NCBI RefSeq assembly: GCF_030272615.1
Contig: NC_081408.1
Location: 311,259,118 to 311,323,117, forward strand
Reading direction: 5' to 3'
Length of the DNA: 64,000 nt
From: Cryptomeria japonica
Taxonomy: Eukaryota > Streptophyta > Pinopsida > Cupressales > Cupressaceae
Shown here piece after piece: positions 1 through 11,941 of the stretch. Each line of letters opens with the position of its first letter. The first letter of the stretch is position 1. Position numbers and translations under genes: made by a program. A model generated the notes under the pieces. That model made no database searches and was not told where the DNA came from. It saw nothing but the letters and a program-made list of their open reading frames with translations.

Positions 1-2
1 CT

Positions 3-3000
3 GGACATATTGCTGCAAATTGCCCTAATAGTGATAGTAAGGAGAAGTTTAGGAAATATAAAGGAAAATGGAAGAAACAATGCTATGTTGCAGTTGATGA
101 AGGTGTGACAGATGAGGAATCAAAAGATGATGACAATGAGGATATTGTCTTTGTTGCTATGATGGAAGATCTAACTGATGAAAAGGCTTTGGTATCTCAG
201 TTGGACTCTAGTGATGAGTGGATAATAGATATTGGTTGTTCACATCACATGACCAATGATAAGAATAAATTCATATCCTTTGAAGAGTTTGATGGTGGTG
301 CGGTAAGATCTGGTAATAACTTGCCCTGCATGGTAAAAGGTAAAGGATCTATTTCACTGAATGGTAAGAGTAATGCAGATGATATTTATTTGGTTGAAGG
401 ATTAAAATATAACTTGCTGAGTGTTGAACAACTAAATGATAAAGGATATCATCTCGAGTTTAAAAAAGGAGTGTGCAGGATCATGGGATGCAATGGAGAT
501 TTGATTGCTACTGGTAAATATACTAGAGGTAATCTTTTTCATCTGAATGCTAATTTGAATAGTCATTTGGTGGCTAAAATTGAAGATATTTGGCTGTGGC
601 ACAAAAGGTTTTGCCATGTCAACTTTGATAATTTAATAAAGGTCAGAAAATCAAGTATGGTGAGAGGTATTCCCCAACTTGTTAAACAGGATAATGTGTT
701 ATGCAAAGATTGTCAGATGGGTAAGATGAATTCAACATCTTTTAAGAGTAAATCTTTTTCTTCAGATCATATTCTTGTTTTAGTGCATACTAATCTATGT
801 GGTCTTATGAGGACTAGAATTTTTTATGGTGATGTGTATTTTATGATTTTCATTGATGATTTTTCAAGGATGATGTGGGTAACTTTCTTGAAGGAGAAAA
901 TCAGAGGCATTTAGAAAATTCAAGATCTTTAAAGCCCTAGTTGTAAAGGAAACCAACAAGAATCTGAAGTGCTCAAGATGTGACTAGGGTGGAAAATTTA
1001 CTTCTGATGAGTTTACTAGGTATTTTGAAGAACATGGAATAAAGAGACAAATGTCAGTACCTAGGACTCCACAACAGAATGGCATTGCATAGAGGAGAAA
1101 CAGAACAATAGTGGAAGCTGCTAGAACAATGATGATACAAGGAGTTGTTTCAAAAATGTTTTGGAGAGAAGCAGTTAGCACTTATGTTTATACTTTGAAC
1201 TAGGTTCTTATGAAGAAAGGTAATGATAAAATGCCTTATGAACTTTGGCATGGTAAGACTCCTAATGTCAGCTACTATAAAGTTTTTGGTAGTAGATGTT
1301 TTATTAAGAAAGATGATTTTACTAGAAAGTTTGATGTGAAGAGTGATGAAGGGATATTTCTTGGATATTCTACCAAGAGTAAATCATTCAAATGTTATAA
1401 TAAAATGACAAACAAAATAGTTGAGTGTGAATGTTAAAATTGATGAATTTTTTGACAAACCTGAGGAGTCCAGTAGATCTAAGCCTACTGATGATAAAGA
1501 AATATGTGTATATTGAACCAGAACTATAGAAGGAAGATGAGCAGAGAAATGTAGAAATAGGAGCTCAACCAGTAAGCAATGAAGGAGATGATGAACATGA
1601 AGCAAAAAGCATTGCACCAAAAATGGTAATCCCAAGAAATGTAAGGCTAAATCATTCAAAAGACAAGATTATAGGTGACAAGAACTTTGGTGTGCAGACG
1701 AAGAAAAATCAAAGAGAATTCTTGTTTGATTTCAACTATTGAGATAAAGAATGATAGAGAAGCTATGAAAGATGAAGACTAGTTGAATGCAATAAATGAA
1801 GAACTTGACCAGATTGAGAAGAGCAATACATGGTCTCTTGTTCCTAGACCAGAAGACAAAAATGTTATTGGGACAAAATGGGTATTCAAAAACAAATTAA
1901 TGAGGAAGGTGAAGTTGTTAGAAACAAGGCGAGGTTGGTCTGCACAGGGTATACACCAGAATAAGGTGAAGACTATGGTGAAACCTTTGCACTGGTGGCA
2001 AGACTTGAAGGTGTTATAATGTTACTTGCCTTTGCTTCTTTTACAGGATTTAAGGTATATTAGATGGATGTTAATCAACTTTTCTTAATGGTATCTTAGA
2101 AGAATAAGTATATATAGAACAACCAAATGGTTTTACATTGAATGAAGATGAAAATATGGTTTGAAAACTACACAAGGCACTACATGGATTGAAGCAATCT
2201 CCCAAAGCATGGTTTCAAAGATTGCATGCACATCTTATCAAGATAGGATTTCAGAGAACCAATGAAGATAGTAACATATATTTGAAGACATTACGAGACA
2301 AAATGTTACTTGTTAAAGTTTTTGTTGATGATATAATATTTGGTGGAAATGATGACATGTGTATGTCTTTTGCAGATGAAATAAAGAAATAAATTGAGAT
2401 GTCTCTTATCGGTGAGATAAAATTCTTTATTGGTTTACAGATTCAACAATTGGAGAATGGAATATTTATCTATCAGACTATGTAAGAGAAGTCTTGAAAA
2501 TTTTTGGCATGGAAGATTGTAAACTGGTTAGTACTCTGATGGTGACAAGTTGTAAATTTTCAAAACAAGATGATTCACCATCTATGGATGAGAAAGAATA
2601 TAGGCCTATGATTGGAAAGTTGTATTATGTTGCTCATAGTAGACCAAACATTGCACATGTTGTTGGATTAGTTGCAAGATATTAGAAAGATCCTAAGGAG
2701 ACACACATGGTGGCGATAAAAAGGATATTCAAGTATTTGAAAGGAACAATTGATTATGGTTTGTGGTATCCTTAAAATGATAATTTTTCTTTAAAAGTTT
2801 TCATAGATGCAGACTGGGCTGGAAATGTTAATGACCAGAAAAGCACAACTGGTGGAGCTTTCTTTTTAGGAGAAAGATTGGTGTCCTGGATAATCAAGAA
2901 ACAATCTTGTATTTCACAATCTACAAATGAAGCATAATATGTGGTAGCAACAATGAATTATACTCAGACTATATGGATGAGACATATTTTAGAAGGTTTT

Positions 3001-3270
3001 AAGGAAGACATGTTTGAACTGGTGACTATTCATTGTGATAGCACTAGTGCTATTAATATTTCAAAAAATCTGGTATTACATGCAAGAACAAAGCACATGG
3101 AGATGAAGTATCACTTTCTAAGGGAAAGATTATAGGAGAAGAAAGTAAGAATGGAGTATGTGTCTAGCAAAGAGCAGTTAGCAGATACATTCACTAAACC
3201 TTTTCCTAAGACAACCATTGAATATCTCAGAGGTAGATTAGGGGTTGTACCCCTGCACAAGATCAACTAA
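3..3270 (+). pseudogene. Copia-0 gag-pol polyprotein remnant
   Basis: The remnant would encode a Ty1/copia polyprotein. Base 3 to 914 is open: end of the zinc knuckle, protease motif WIIDIGCSHHMT (family form DSG, here DIG, so the active-site triad is altered), pre-integrase LWHKRFCHVNFDN, CKDCQMGK, and the integrase core up to FIDDFSRMMWVTFL. A frameshift follows near 905. Integrase then continues with stops (RTPQQNGIA then a stop) to 1437. RT is broken by frameshifts near 1900 and 2060 but keeps FVDDIIFG at about 2320. RNase H keeps HCDSTSAINISKN at about 3031, and the reading ends at a TAA at 3268. At least ten stops or shifts make it non-functional. Confidence 0.9.
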
Positions 3271-3568
3271 GATGCTGGTGATGCATCAATTTGGTGAATT
3301 TATCAAATATATTTTAGTTTTGGATTGATGTGAAGTGGGATACTCCTCAGGGGGAGCAACTATGATGAGATAAGAAGAGATGAAGACAATAGAGGTATTT
3401 GCACCTTTGGCATTGTTTTCAAAGGGGGAGAAAAACTAGTTGAGAAGAAGAAGAACTAGATAACCGACAAAAGAAATACAAAGGAGATGAGAAAAAGTAC
3501 AGAACATATCAGTTTAGTTTAGCATGATGAGGTTTTTCAGTGTTGCCATCAATGCCAAAGGGGGAGAA
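3271..3568 (+). promoter_or_regulatory. Copia-0 3' noncoding tract with polypurine motifs
   Basis: No coding sequence. It holds three purine runs: CAGGGGGAG at 3348, AAAGGGGGAG at 3421 and AAAGGGGGAG at 3557, the last adjoining the LTR and so the likely plus-strand primer. TTTGGCATTG at 3406-3415 is the exact reverse complement of CAATGCCAAA at 3550-3559, giving a potential 10-bp stem whose 3' arm overlaps the primer tract. Confidence 0.7.
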
Positions 3569-5015
3569 TGTTGTCATATTGGCATAACTGTTGATGATAT
3601 TGATCAACCGATATAAGGACTATTAGTGATGATATAGTTAAGATATTGTTTGATGACTTGATGATCAATTTGTTAAGATATTCTATCATGTTATCTAAGT
3701 CATCTATGATTGACTAGAAAGCTATCGAATCAATTTGATAGTTAACTAACAAATAGGACTTTAACTGGTAAATATGAAACTGTGTTATGCTTAAGTAATT
3801 GGATCTAGAGATCGATGAAGAATTTGGTGTTGTGGTTTGGTATATGTGTTGGTAACATTGTAATGAGGTTATGACCAGAACCACATCATGTTTTGGCTAT
3901 CGAAAGTCATGTTTGTGATTGACTGATGTATTTTCTATGGGGTTTAAGAACCAACATTCAAATCTTATAACCGGTAATGATTTTGAGTTTGACAGTGTAT
4001 TACATTATGTTTGTAAGATGGTGATGGCGTGGCTGAATCCACGTGAAGTGATAAGATGTTGTTTTGGCATGATCAAAGAGTGAATTTCTTGGGAATGAGA
4101 GAAGTGCTTCGTAGAATGAGATAAGGGTTTGAAAGTGTATTAGATCGATGTGCGATGATCATTCAATGACTATAATTGTTTTGTAATTGATTGTAATAAT
4201 CCATATGATGATCTGTAATGATTTGTAAAGATTCGTGATGATCTATAATGTAAAAATTAGTATGAGGTTAGGGTTTTGTAACCAAGTTGTAAAGTCTATT
4301 TAGGGTAAGTCTGTGATGATTTACTATGTCGATGATCAAAGGAAGAGTGTGTAGCCAAACCAGTGTGTGTGTCTGGAAGAGAGAAGATGATTGGAACAAA
4401 AAAGGATTTGTACAAGCAAGAGAGAGTGCTATTTTTAGATCATACATATGTTGTTCCCTAATAGTTGTAGCAGACTCAAAATCCCTTAACCAGGTAGGTC
4501 CTGACAGGCTTGATTTTATAAATCCCTTCACCGAATGACTCATTATCTTGGGTTCTGAATCCTTTCACAAGGTTATTCCTAATAGAGTAAAGCTCCTAAT
4601 AGGGCTAAGGTAAATCCCTTAACCAGGGGACTCCTACAAGGGTCTACTCTTAATCGGGCATATTTGTAAGCTCCTAATTAGGCTAGGCTCCTAACATGGT
4701 GTATTTTGAAAGAGTGCAAAAAATATTGTGGGTACCAATTCCCACCATGGTTTTTCCCATTTGGGTTTCCACGAGAAAATCCTTGTGTTATGTGTTGATT
4801 GATTTCTTATATGTTGAGTTGATATCTTTCTATTGTATGCATGTTGAAGAACACTTAGAAGAAAAGTTGATAAATCTGATCAACAATACGATTTCAATTA
4901 TTACCAATACTGTTTATGAGTTGTTTTGAAAGAATTTTTTGGTCGATGTTAAAGTTTTAAAGTTTACTGTTATTACTGGTTCACCCCCCCTTTGAGTAAT
5001 AACCGGTTCCTCACA
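3569..5015 (+). repeat. Copia-0 3' LTR
   Basis: Starts TGTTGTCATATTGG directly after the polypurine tract and ends ...GGTTCCTCACA, about 1447 bp. It contains the C-run seen near the 3' ends of the other copia LTRs here (TTCACCCCCCC at 4980) and a GTGGGTACCAATTCCCACC stretch at 4730-4748. Without the 5' LTR in view the right boundary could be off by a few bases. Confidence 0.8.
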
Positions 5016-6241
5016 AATAACAAAACTTACCCAAGAATTTCTTCAATACCTCATTCATCAGCCTCATGAAAGTACTCAATGCATTAGTTAATCCAAAAGG
5101 CATAACCAACCATTCATATAGTCCTTCATTTGTCTTAAATGTTGTATTCCACTCATCTCCTTCTCCGATCTTGATCTGATGATATCCACTCTTCAAATCT
5201 ATCTTTGTAAATTATTTTTCTCCACTCAAACAATCCATTATGTCATCCATCCTAGCCAAAGGAAACCAATATTTCACTATGATCTTGTTTATTGCTCTAG
5301 AATTAGTATGCATTCTCCACTCTCCATTCTTCTTAGGTGCTAATACTATTGGTATTGTACAAGGGCTTGGACTCTCCCTGATCAAACCTTTCTTCAAAAG
5401 CTCTTGCACTTGTCTATTCAGTTTTTCATTCTCTGTCGGTGTCATCCAGTGTGTAGCTTTGTTAGGAAAACTAGCTTTGGGAACTAAGTCCATGCAATGA
5501 CCAATACTTCTCATAGGTGGCAATCCATGAGGTACATTATCTGAAATGATGTCTTCATATTCTATCAACAAATCTTTTATCTCTTCCGGTTGTTCTCCTT
5601 TTGATTCTGGTTTCTGAGTCTTCTTAGGAATTAAGGCAAAACACACATTCTCATGTCTCAATCCATCCAGGAATTTCCTTCCATCTACCAAATAGATTCA
5701 AGCATTCGTACAAACTTCATTCTTCAAAGGTTCCTCCAAAGGCAATAAGGTTTGTTTCATCCCATTGGCCACAATAGTGTATGTATTCTTCCTCCCATCA
5801 TGTACTACCTATTTATCAAACTGCCAAGGTCTACCCAACAAAAGATGACAAATATCCATAAGCATAATATCACACAAGACTTCATCATGATAATTCCCAA
5901 TTTTTAATTTCACTAAACATTTCTCACTTACTAAGAACTTATGTTCATCCTAAATCCATGCTATTTGATAAGGCTTATGGTGTTTCAATCTCTCCAAATT
6001 CAACTTATTCACCATATCTTCTAAAATAAGATTATCTAAACTACCATTGTCAATAACAACTTTACAACACTTACCAGATACCTTCAATCTGGTCTTGAAC
6101 AAATTCTTCCTCTACAAATACTCTTCATCTCCTCTGGTATGACACAAAGCTCTCCTCATCACTAATAGTTCTCCATCTTCTGGTTTATTGTCTGATCCGA
6201 TGGGGTTTTCTTCCACCACTATTTCTCTTCCAGTATTCTCT
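5016..6241 (-). pseudogene. Gypsy-1 protease and partial reverse transcriptase
   Basis: RT is recognisable in two blocks: 5691-5212 (HWMTPTENEKLNRQVQELLKKGLIRES, then PIVLAPKKNGEWRMHTNSRAINK, i.e. the gypsy fingers domain) and 5196-5016 ([20 protein letters not shown] and [20 protein letters not shown]). The catalytic YxDD block is missing because the Copia-0 insertion cuts just after FLGKFCY. Upstream, a protease-like stretch reads VIDNGSLDNLI (about 6060-6020), with DNG where the family has DSG or DTG. Stops break the frame between 5700 and 6240. Non-functional. Confidence 0.85.
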
Positions 6242-7270
6242 TTATTCTTACACTCAAATGCATGATGTCCTTCTCCTCCACACTTTTAGCAAGTTCCTAT
6301 AAATGTTTTCTTGTCTTGTCTTCCAAAATTCTCATTCTAGTAACAATATGGTTCTCTCCTCCACTAGGAATTTCTATCATCCTTCTGGTATGAATTACTT
6401 TCTTTGTTCAATTCCTTGTCCTTGTTCTCATCTGTATCAGTTCCTCTTCCTCTCGTATATCCTCTTCCTCCTTGAAATATTCCTCCAGTAAACCTTCCAC
6501 CTCTGCTTCTTCTCATGTCTTTTGTTTAACTTCTCTTCAACCTTTAGGGCATACTGGTAAGCCTCTTCAACACTCTCTAATTTGATCAAACTAAGTTCAT
6601 CGTGTATAGACATACGCAATACATTAAAATCTCTTGCAACTTGTTGAACCTCATCATCAACATGTCCAGATCTGATGTTCAACTTGTAAAATGCTTCGGT
6701 GTACTCCTTTACACTAGAATCCTTCTGCCTCAAATTCTGTAACTTCTAGAATAGATTCACTTGATAATCAACTGACATAAACTTCAATTTCAACTTAGAA
6801 ATCATCTGATCCCATGTCTTAATCTTCTCTTTACCTCTTCTCTATCTATCAACTTGCAAATTCTCCCACCAAAGAGATGCATGACCTTTCAACCGGGTAT
6901 AGTCATATTTCACCTTCCTCTCTTCTGCAGTGTTTTCAAAATCAAAATACGTCTCCATCTCTGAGATCCAATCCATCAATTTATCTGAATCTAATTTACC
7001 ATCATATTCTAATGGCGTAAAATGAGGTTTAGTATTTTCCCTACTCAAAACCCTCAAAAACCTTTCCTCATATGGATCAACCATCGGTGGGTTTGCTTGT
7101 TCTATCTTGGCTTCTTCACTTTCATCTTCACTCACATCTTCGATATGTTGGCCTCTTCTCTGGGCTGTCTCCATGAATTCCAACTAGACTTCTCTACCTT
7201 GCAACATATCCATCAAAGTAGGGTTTGCATTCCCATGCACTCCACCATTTCTAGCTCCTCATCGCACCAT
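6242..7270 (-). pseudogene. Gypsy-1 gag remnant
   Basis: A likely start ATG lies at 7270-7268 (MVR then TGA). Two early nonsense codons, TGA at 7261-7259 and TAG just before LEFMETAQRRG, fit C-to-T changes of CGA and CAG. The gag core reads PHFTPLEYDGKLDSDKLMDW and WISEMETYFDF, then LKGHASLWWENL (retrotransposon gag family pattern). A second block at 6733-6437 reads SVKEYTEAFYKLNIRSGH. A C-X2-C-X4-H-X4-C knuckle lies at about 6290-6245 as C-stop-KCGGEGHHAFEC. The gag frame is broken near 6840-6735. Confidence 0.85.
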
Positions 7271-7361
7271 TGTTCACGCCGGTCCTTTGCAGCTATAGAT
7301 TAGATCCGCAATCCACCACTCTACAACTTAAATTTTAGGACACACAACCTCCAGAATGAAA

Positions 7362-7377
7362 CCTCACTTTGATACCA
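7362..7377 (-). promoter_or_regulatory. Gypsy-1 primer-binding site
   Basis: The reverse strand reads TGGTATCAAAGTGAGG, close to the plant initiator-tRNA-Met primer site TGGTATCAGAGC. It is two bases inside the LTR edge at 7380. Confidence 0.6.
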
Positions 7378-7379
7378 CT

Positions 7380-8184
7380 TGAAGCAATCACCGGTCAGGA
7401 GGGACCTCAAAAAGATCAATCAGGACCGGTCAACAATAGTAAACACAATAGAAACACAAAGATATGATGGAGGCAATGTAGAACAGGTTGATTTATTTCA
7501 TGAAAATTGATTAGAACCAACTGATTAACAATCAGGTTATAGCATAACTGGCTCACAGGCCTGGTAGAAGATACATAATAGGTCACATCAGGGACCTTGA
7601 ATCTTAAGATCTATCTTCTACGCACAGTCTCACTACCTCATTCTTTTGTTGATTCCATTCTAATGTACAATTACAATTATTTATATCGATCCAAAGGATC
7701 CAGTCAACCCAAAAAGGATCAAAACCTAAAGAACAAGATCTAACATGTAAAATAAACAAGGTCAACCTCCACCAAGAGATACCTCCAAAAAATCTAAAGG
7801 ATAAAATGTAGATCATGAGAAAAGGTCAGCCACATGCCAAGGAACACTGGAATCAATGCCCAAGGCTCCGCAAGATTCAAAAGGGGTTCTGGTAGATCAC
7901 CAGAATAGGGTCAGGCAATTGGTAACAAGAATTGTCAATCGGTAATAGGAAATTGTCAAGGAAACTAATAGTGATATCTTGTTAGAAAATGATCCAAATG
8001 CAATGCGGTCTAGAAATAAGAAAGATGATCAAGTCTTCAAGTATAATCCAACTCCATAGGATCCGATGAGCCAAAATCGGGACACATAGAAAGAAATGTT
8101 GAGACTGCAAACAAAAAGAAAAACAAAGAGAAAATGTATTTGGTTGATGAAAAATTTCTATAAATTGGGGATGCTCCTACATCA
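7380..8184 (-). repeat. Gypsy-1 5' LTR
   Basis: On the reverse strand it would start TGATGTAGGAGCATCCCC and end ...GATTGCTTCA, about 805 bp, next to the primer site. No second copy is in the window, so the outer edge is inferred from the TG...CA ends and the abrupt change to GAGAGA repeat. Confidence 0.6.
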
Positions 8185-8489
8185 GAGAGAGAGAGAGAGG
8201 AGAGAATAGAGATAATGGGAGAGAGAGACACTTGAGAGAGGGGGGAGAGAGAGAGATAGATATAGAGGGTGAGAGGGAGAAGGGGACTAAGAGGGAGAGA
8301 GGGAAAAAGAGTTAGAGGGAAAGAGAGTTAAAGTGAATGAGAGAGAGAATTGAGAGAGAAAGAGAAAGGGATGGTGAGAGAGAGAGGGAAATAATAGAGA
8401 GAATGGAAAGAATGGGAGAGAAAGAGACACTTGAGAGAGAGAGGGGGGGGGAGAGAATGGAAAAATTGGAGGGAGTGGGAGAGAGAGAC

Positions 8490-8540
<51 letters not shown>

Positions 8541-8830
8541 ATGAGGGAGAGAGGGAAAAAGAGTTAGAGGGAAAGAGATAGAGACTTGAGAGAGAAAGAG
8601 AGTTAAAGGCAAAAAGAGAGATACTTGAGAGAGAAAAAGAAATGGATGAAAAGAAAAAGGGAAGTAATGGAGAGAATGGAAAGAATGGGAGAGAGAGAAA
8701 GAGAGAGAGAGAGATAATTAAGATAATGAGAGAGAGAGAGAGATAGAGATAGAAGGTGAGAGAGAAAAAGAGTTAGATGAAAAGAGATAGATACTTGAGA
8801 GATAAAGATATTTAAAGGGAAAGAGGGAGA
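8185..8830. repeat. GA-rich simple-repeat array, block 1
   Basis: Almost pure purine on this strand: GAGAGA runs (long uninterrupted run about 8495-8536) mixed with degenerate units such as AGAGACACTTGAGAGAGA and GAGGGAAAAAGAGTTAGAGG. Open frames on the reverse strand here (Ser-Leu repeats) are artefacts of the repeat. Confidence 0.95.
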
Positions 8831-9626
8831 TGTTAGGATTAATGATAGTCCCAAATATACTGAGAGGGGGGGGTGAATCAGTATCTAACTAGTTAGGAGA
8901 AGATTTAACCTTATTAAGTATTTTGCATTCCAAAATAGTGTACCGGTAAACAAGAATTAATGCAGTAAATAAGAATAGTAAAGACATCATAGAAAACACA
9001 CCATAACACAAGATGTTTAATGAGGAAACCTAGTGTGGGAAAAACCTCGGTGGGATTTGTGACACACAATATTCACTCACTGGCCAATGAATGGATATTT
9101 CTTACAATGAGGGGCTTGCACATGCAGGAAGGCCAACTACCTAGAGCTCACTGCTCAATCTAAAAAATGGAAGTCTCATTGACTTACAAATGGATTATAA
9201 GAATCCAATATAATGTACTGCTACAATTCAGCATTTGCTATGCCAGGTTCAGTATCGGTTTAAGCTCATACTATAACCATAAACATTATACAGAATCTGC
9301 CTTAATATTCACTCATCACTTCTTCCATCATATGTCCATCCATGTTACAAAATAATTTACAAGATGTCATACATATATGAGTCTATTACAATATTGCATG
9401 TCGGCTTTACAAAAGATATTTACAATTAAATACAATAATCAAAAGTTTGCTCCTATTGGCTGGAGTGTCGATATACATTATTGTCACTATCAGTGAAGTG
9501 TCTGTTGGTGTCGGTGGTTTTACTAGATGAATGTTGGGTGGTTGCCTGAAGGTATCCACAAGGTTTCGAGTAGGTTTCCATCAATGACAACACCATCATT
9601 TCTCACTAGAGTGTAGAATTCCAATA
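8831..9626 (-). mobile_element. Solo copia LTR inside the GA array
   Basis: On the reverse strand the ends are TATTGGAATTC... (ancestral TGTTGG) and ...ATTAATCCTAACA, matching the ends of the Copia-A LTR (TGTTGG...GGTCCTAACA). The middle (about 9110-9160) matches the Copia-A LTR stretch around 11550-11610 in reverse (GGCCAACTACCTAGAGCTCA). Both flanks are GA repeat, and GGAGA occurs at 8826-8830 and 9627-9631, a 5-bp TSD. No internal region is present, so it is a solo LTR, about 796 bp. Confidence 0.75.
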
Positions 9627-9830
9627 GGAGAGACTTGAAAGAGAAATAAAAAGGGAGAGGGAGGTCAAAGAATAGATAGAATGGGTCAGAGAGAGAGAGA
9701 GAGAGAAGGGAATTCAGAGGGAGAGACAGAATGAGAGGGAGACTTGAGAGAAAGAGAAAGGAATGAGAGAGAGAGAGGGAAAGAATGGGACAAGGACACC
9801 TAAGAATGGGACAAGGACACTTAAGAGAAG

Positions 9831-9872
<42 letters not shown>

Positions 9873-10162
9873 AGAGGTGGACGTGGATGGAGGGATTGTG
9901 AGAGAGAGTGAGAGAGAGAGGGGGGAGGGAGAGAGGTCCAAAGAGAGTTAATGGGAAGTATGCACAGAGAGGGAGTGGATTGTGAGAGAGACCTAAGAGA
10001 GAGAGAGAGAGAGAGAGGGGGGGAGATATAGAGAGGCCTAAGATGTGGATAGATAGATTTTGTGTGTGTGTGTGTGAGAGAAAGAAAGAGAGAGCTAAGA
10101 GAACGAATGGGAGAGAGAGAGGGAATGGGTGAGATATAGAGAGACCTGAGAGGTGGATGGAG

Positions 10163-10257
<95 letters not shown>

Positions 10258-10832
10258 AGGAGAGTAAGAGACTACAGAGAGAGGTGAAGAGAGGGAGAGA
10301 TGGAGGGAGTGAGAAAGATAGATAATGAGAAAGCGAGAGAGGGAAGGGGAGGAGAGAGAGAGAGTGGGAGAGAAATACACCTGAGAGAGGAGAGTGAGAT
10401 AGAGAGATAGAGGTTGAGAGGGAGAGATGCTTAAGAGAGAAAGAGGGAAAGATAGTTAAAGAGAGAGAGAATGGGTGGAAGAGAGGGAAAGAAAGAGACT
10501 TGAGAGAAAAAGTGAAAGGGAGAGGAAGGTAGAGAGGGATAGAATGGGAGAGATATACACTTGAGAGAGGAGGAGAGTAAGATAGAGAGATAGAGGTTGA
10601 GAGGGAGAGAAACTTAAGAGAGAGAATGAGAGAGAGAGAGTGGGGGGAGAGAGAGAGAGAGTAAAATAGTTAGAGGGAAAGAGAGAAAGAATGGGAGAGA
10701 GAGACACCTAAGAGAGGAGGAGACAGATAGAGAGATAAAGGGTGAGAGGGAGAGATACTTGAGAGAGAAAGAGAGGGAGAGAGACTCTAGAGAAAGAGTA
10801 AGGTAGTGGGAGCTAGAGAGAGAAAGAGAGAT
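9627..10832. repeat. GA-rich simple-repeat array, block 2
   Basis: Continuation of the purine array. It includes a pure (GT)n run at about 10166-10202 running directly into a pure (GA)n run at 10203-10252, and repeated degenerate units such as GAGAGACCTGAGAGGTGGA. The array ends where Copia-A begins at 10833 and resumes at 55554. Confidence 0.95.
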
Positions 10833-11884
10833 TGTTGGTCTTATGGATGTGTTGCATTGGTTTTTTCATTGATGTCAACACTTGTCAACACTTATCAGCA
10901 CTAAAGACCTTTGGTTATGTTCATCGGCATGTTCAGTGACTTATGCACAGTCACCGATATCTGGTTCACTGGTAGGTTATATTGTTCACCAGCATTGAGG
11001 ATGCTCTGTTATCATTTGTAGATTACTTGGTTATGCCAAAGACATTGTTTGGACACTTTGGTTTGGTGATTTGATTATTGATCTAAACACGTTTGCATAT
11101 TTATTGTTACCAGCAAATAGGTCTAGGTTATGGACTGACAAGCGTTATCTATTCCAGATCAGCACGACACATTATGGAGATGCTTTATTGATTGGTTATT
11201 ATTGTAAATGCATTGAGCCAACATGATGCATCACATATTGTTATATTTGTAATTGATTTAATTGTAATATTCTTAGTGATCCAACCTACACATTTGGTCT
11301 TAGGTTTTTGTATATATGTAAGATCTCATTTGTGAGATTATGAGGAAGGTGTCAAAGGGAATGTAATAAGGTATATGTGAATATAAGTAGAGCTATACAC
11401 ACAGACATCATTTGAAGATTCAAGCAAGGTATGAAGAAGAAAATCAGAGCTTAACCGATACTGAATCCAGCATATGAAGATGTTATTTTGAGCAGTACAT
11501 TATCATTGGATTTAACCATCCAATTGTAGTCAGTGTGACTCCCATTTTGTGATTGAGAAGTGAGCTCTAGGCAGTTGGCCTTTCTACATGTGCAGACCCC
11601 ATTTGTACACACATACTATCTGTAGTAGTATCATCTGATTGTGGGTAAGGTTTCCCACCATGTTTTTCTCCCTTATAGGGTTTCCACGTACAAATATCTA
11701 TGTTATATGTTGTGGATATTATTTGTCTTTTTGTTTCATGCATTAAACTTTACCGGTATTGTTATTAATTGTAAAACTATCTGTCGGCATTAAGTTTGGT
11801 TTACCAGTATAATGCATTAAGTTTGGTTAAGATTAATTGACCACTGACTCACCCCCCCCTCTCAATAGCCTCTAGGTCCTAACA
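10833..11884 (+). repeat. Copia-A 5' LTR
   Basis: Starts TGTTGGTCTTATGG and ends GGTCCTAACA, 1052 bp. It is followed two bases later by a degraded primer site TATTATCAGAGC (11887-11898; intact form TGGTATCAGAGC). It contains many ACCGGT or CACCGRY-like motifs typical of all LTRs of this clade here. Confidence 0.9.
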
Positions 11885-11941
11885 ATTATTATCAGAGCCA
11901 AGTCCTCTTTTTGCACAAGTTTAACTGCTAGAGGAGATTCT

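Larger units (their letters stand above)
1..5015 (+). mobile_element. Copia-0: Ty1/copia LTR retrotransposon, 5' end outside window
   Basis: The element enters the window in the gag zinc knuckle (GHIAANC read from base 3). It runs through protease, integrase, RT and RNase H remnants, a 3' noncoding tract with G-rich polypurine runs, and a 3' LTR from 3569 to about 5015. The right edge is where TCACA ends the LTR and reverse-strand gypsy RT sequence begins (GKFCY in reverse at about 5020), so Copia-0 inserted into Gypsy-1. The 5' LTR and the left TSD lie outside the window, so no TSD can be checked. Peptides are closest to Copia-D within this window. Confidence 0.9.
5016..8184 (-). mobile_element. 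Gypsy-1: Ty3/gypsy element, 5' half only
   Basis: Reading on the - strand from 8184: 5' LTR (8184-7380), primer-binding site, gag, zinc knuckle, aspartic protease, and the RT N-terminal half up to FLGKFCY, where Copia-0 interrupts it at 5015/5016. The remaining pol and the 3' LTR should lie left of the window. The outer LTR edge (CTACATCA followed by GAGAGAGA) abuts the GA array, so the element probably inserted into that array. The TSD cannot be checked. Confidence 0.85.

Noticed and set aside
3569-5015. Copia-0 LTR and Copia-A LTR as the same family
   Set aside because: They share the C-run near the end and the tract before the LTR, but the start and most of the body do not align by eye; treated as related but separate families.
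8328-10707. Long Ser/Leu-rich open frames on the - strand
   Set aside because: They are translations of GA repeat (CTCTCT), with no codon structure beyond the repeat.
11887-11898. Possible tRNA gene signals near TATCAGAGC words
   Set aside because: These are retrotransposon primer sites complementary to a tRNA 3' end; no cloverleaf is present.
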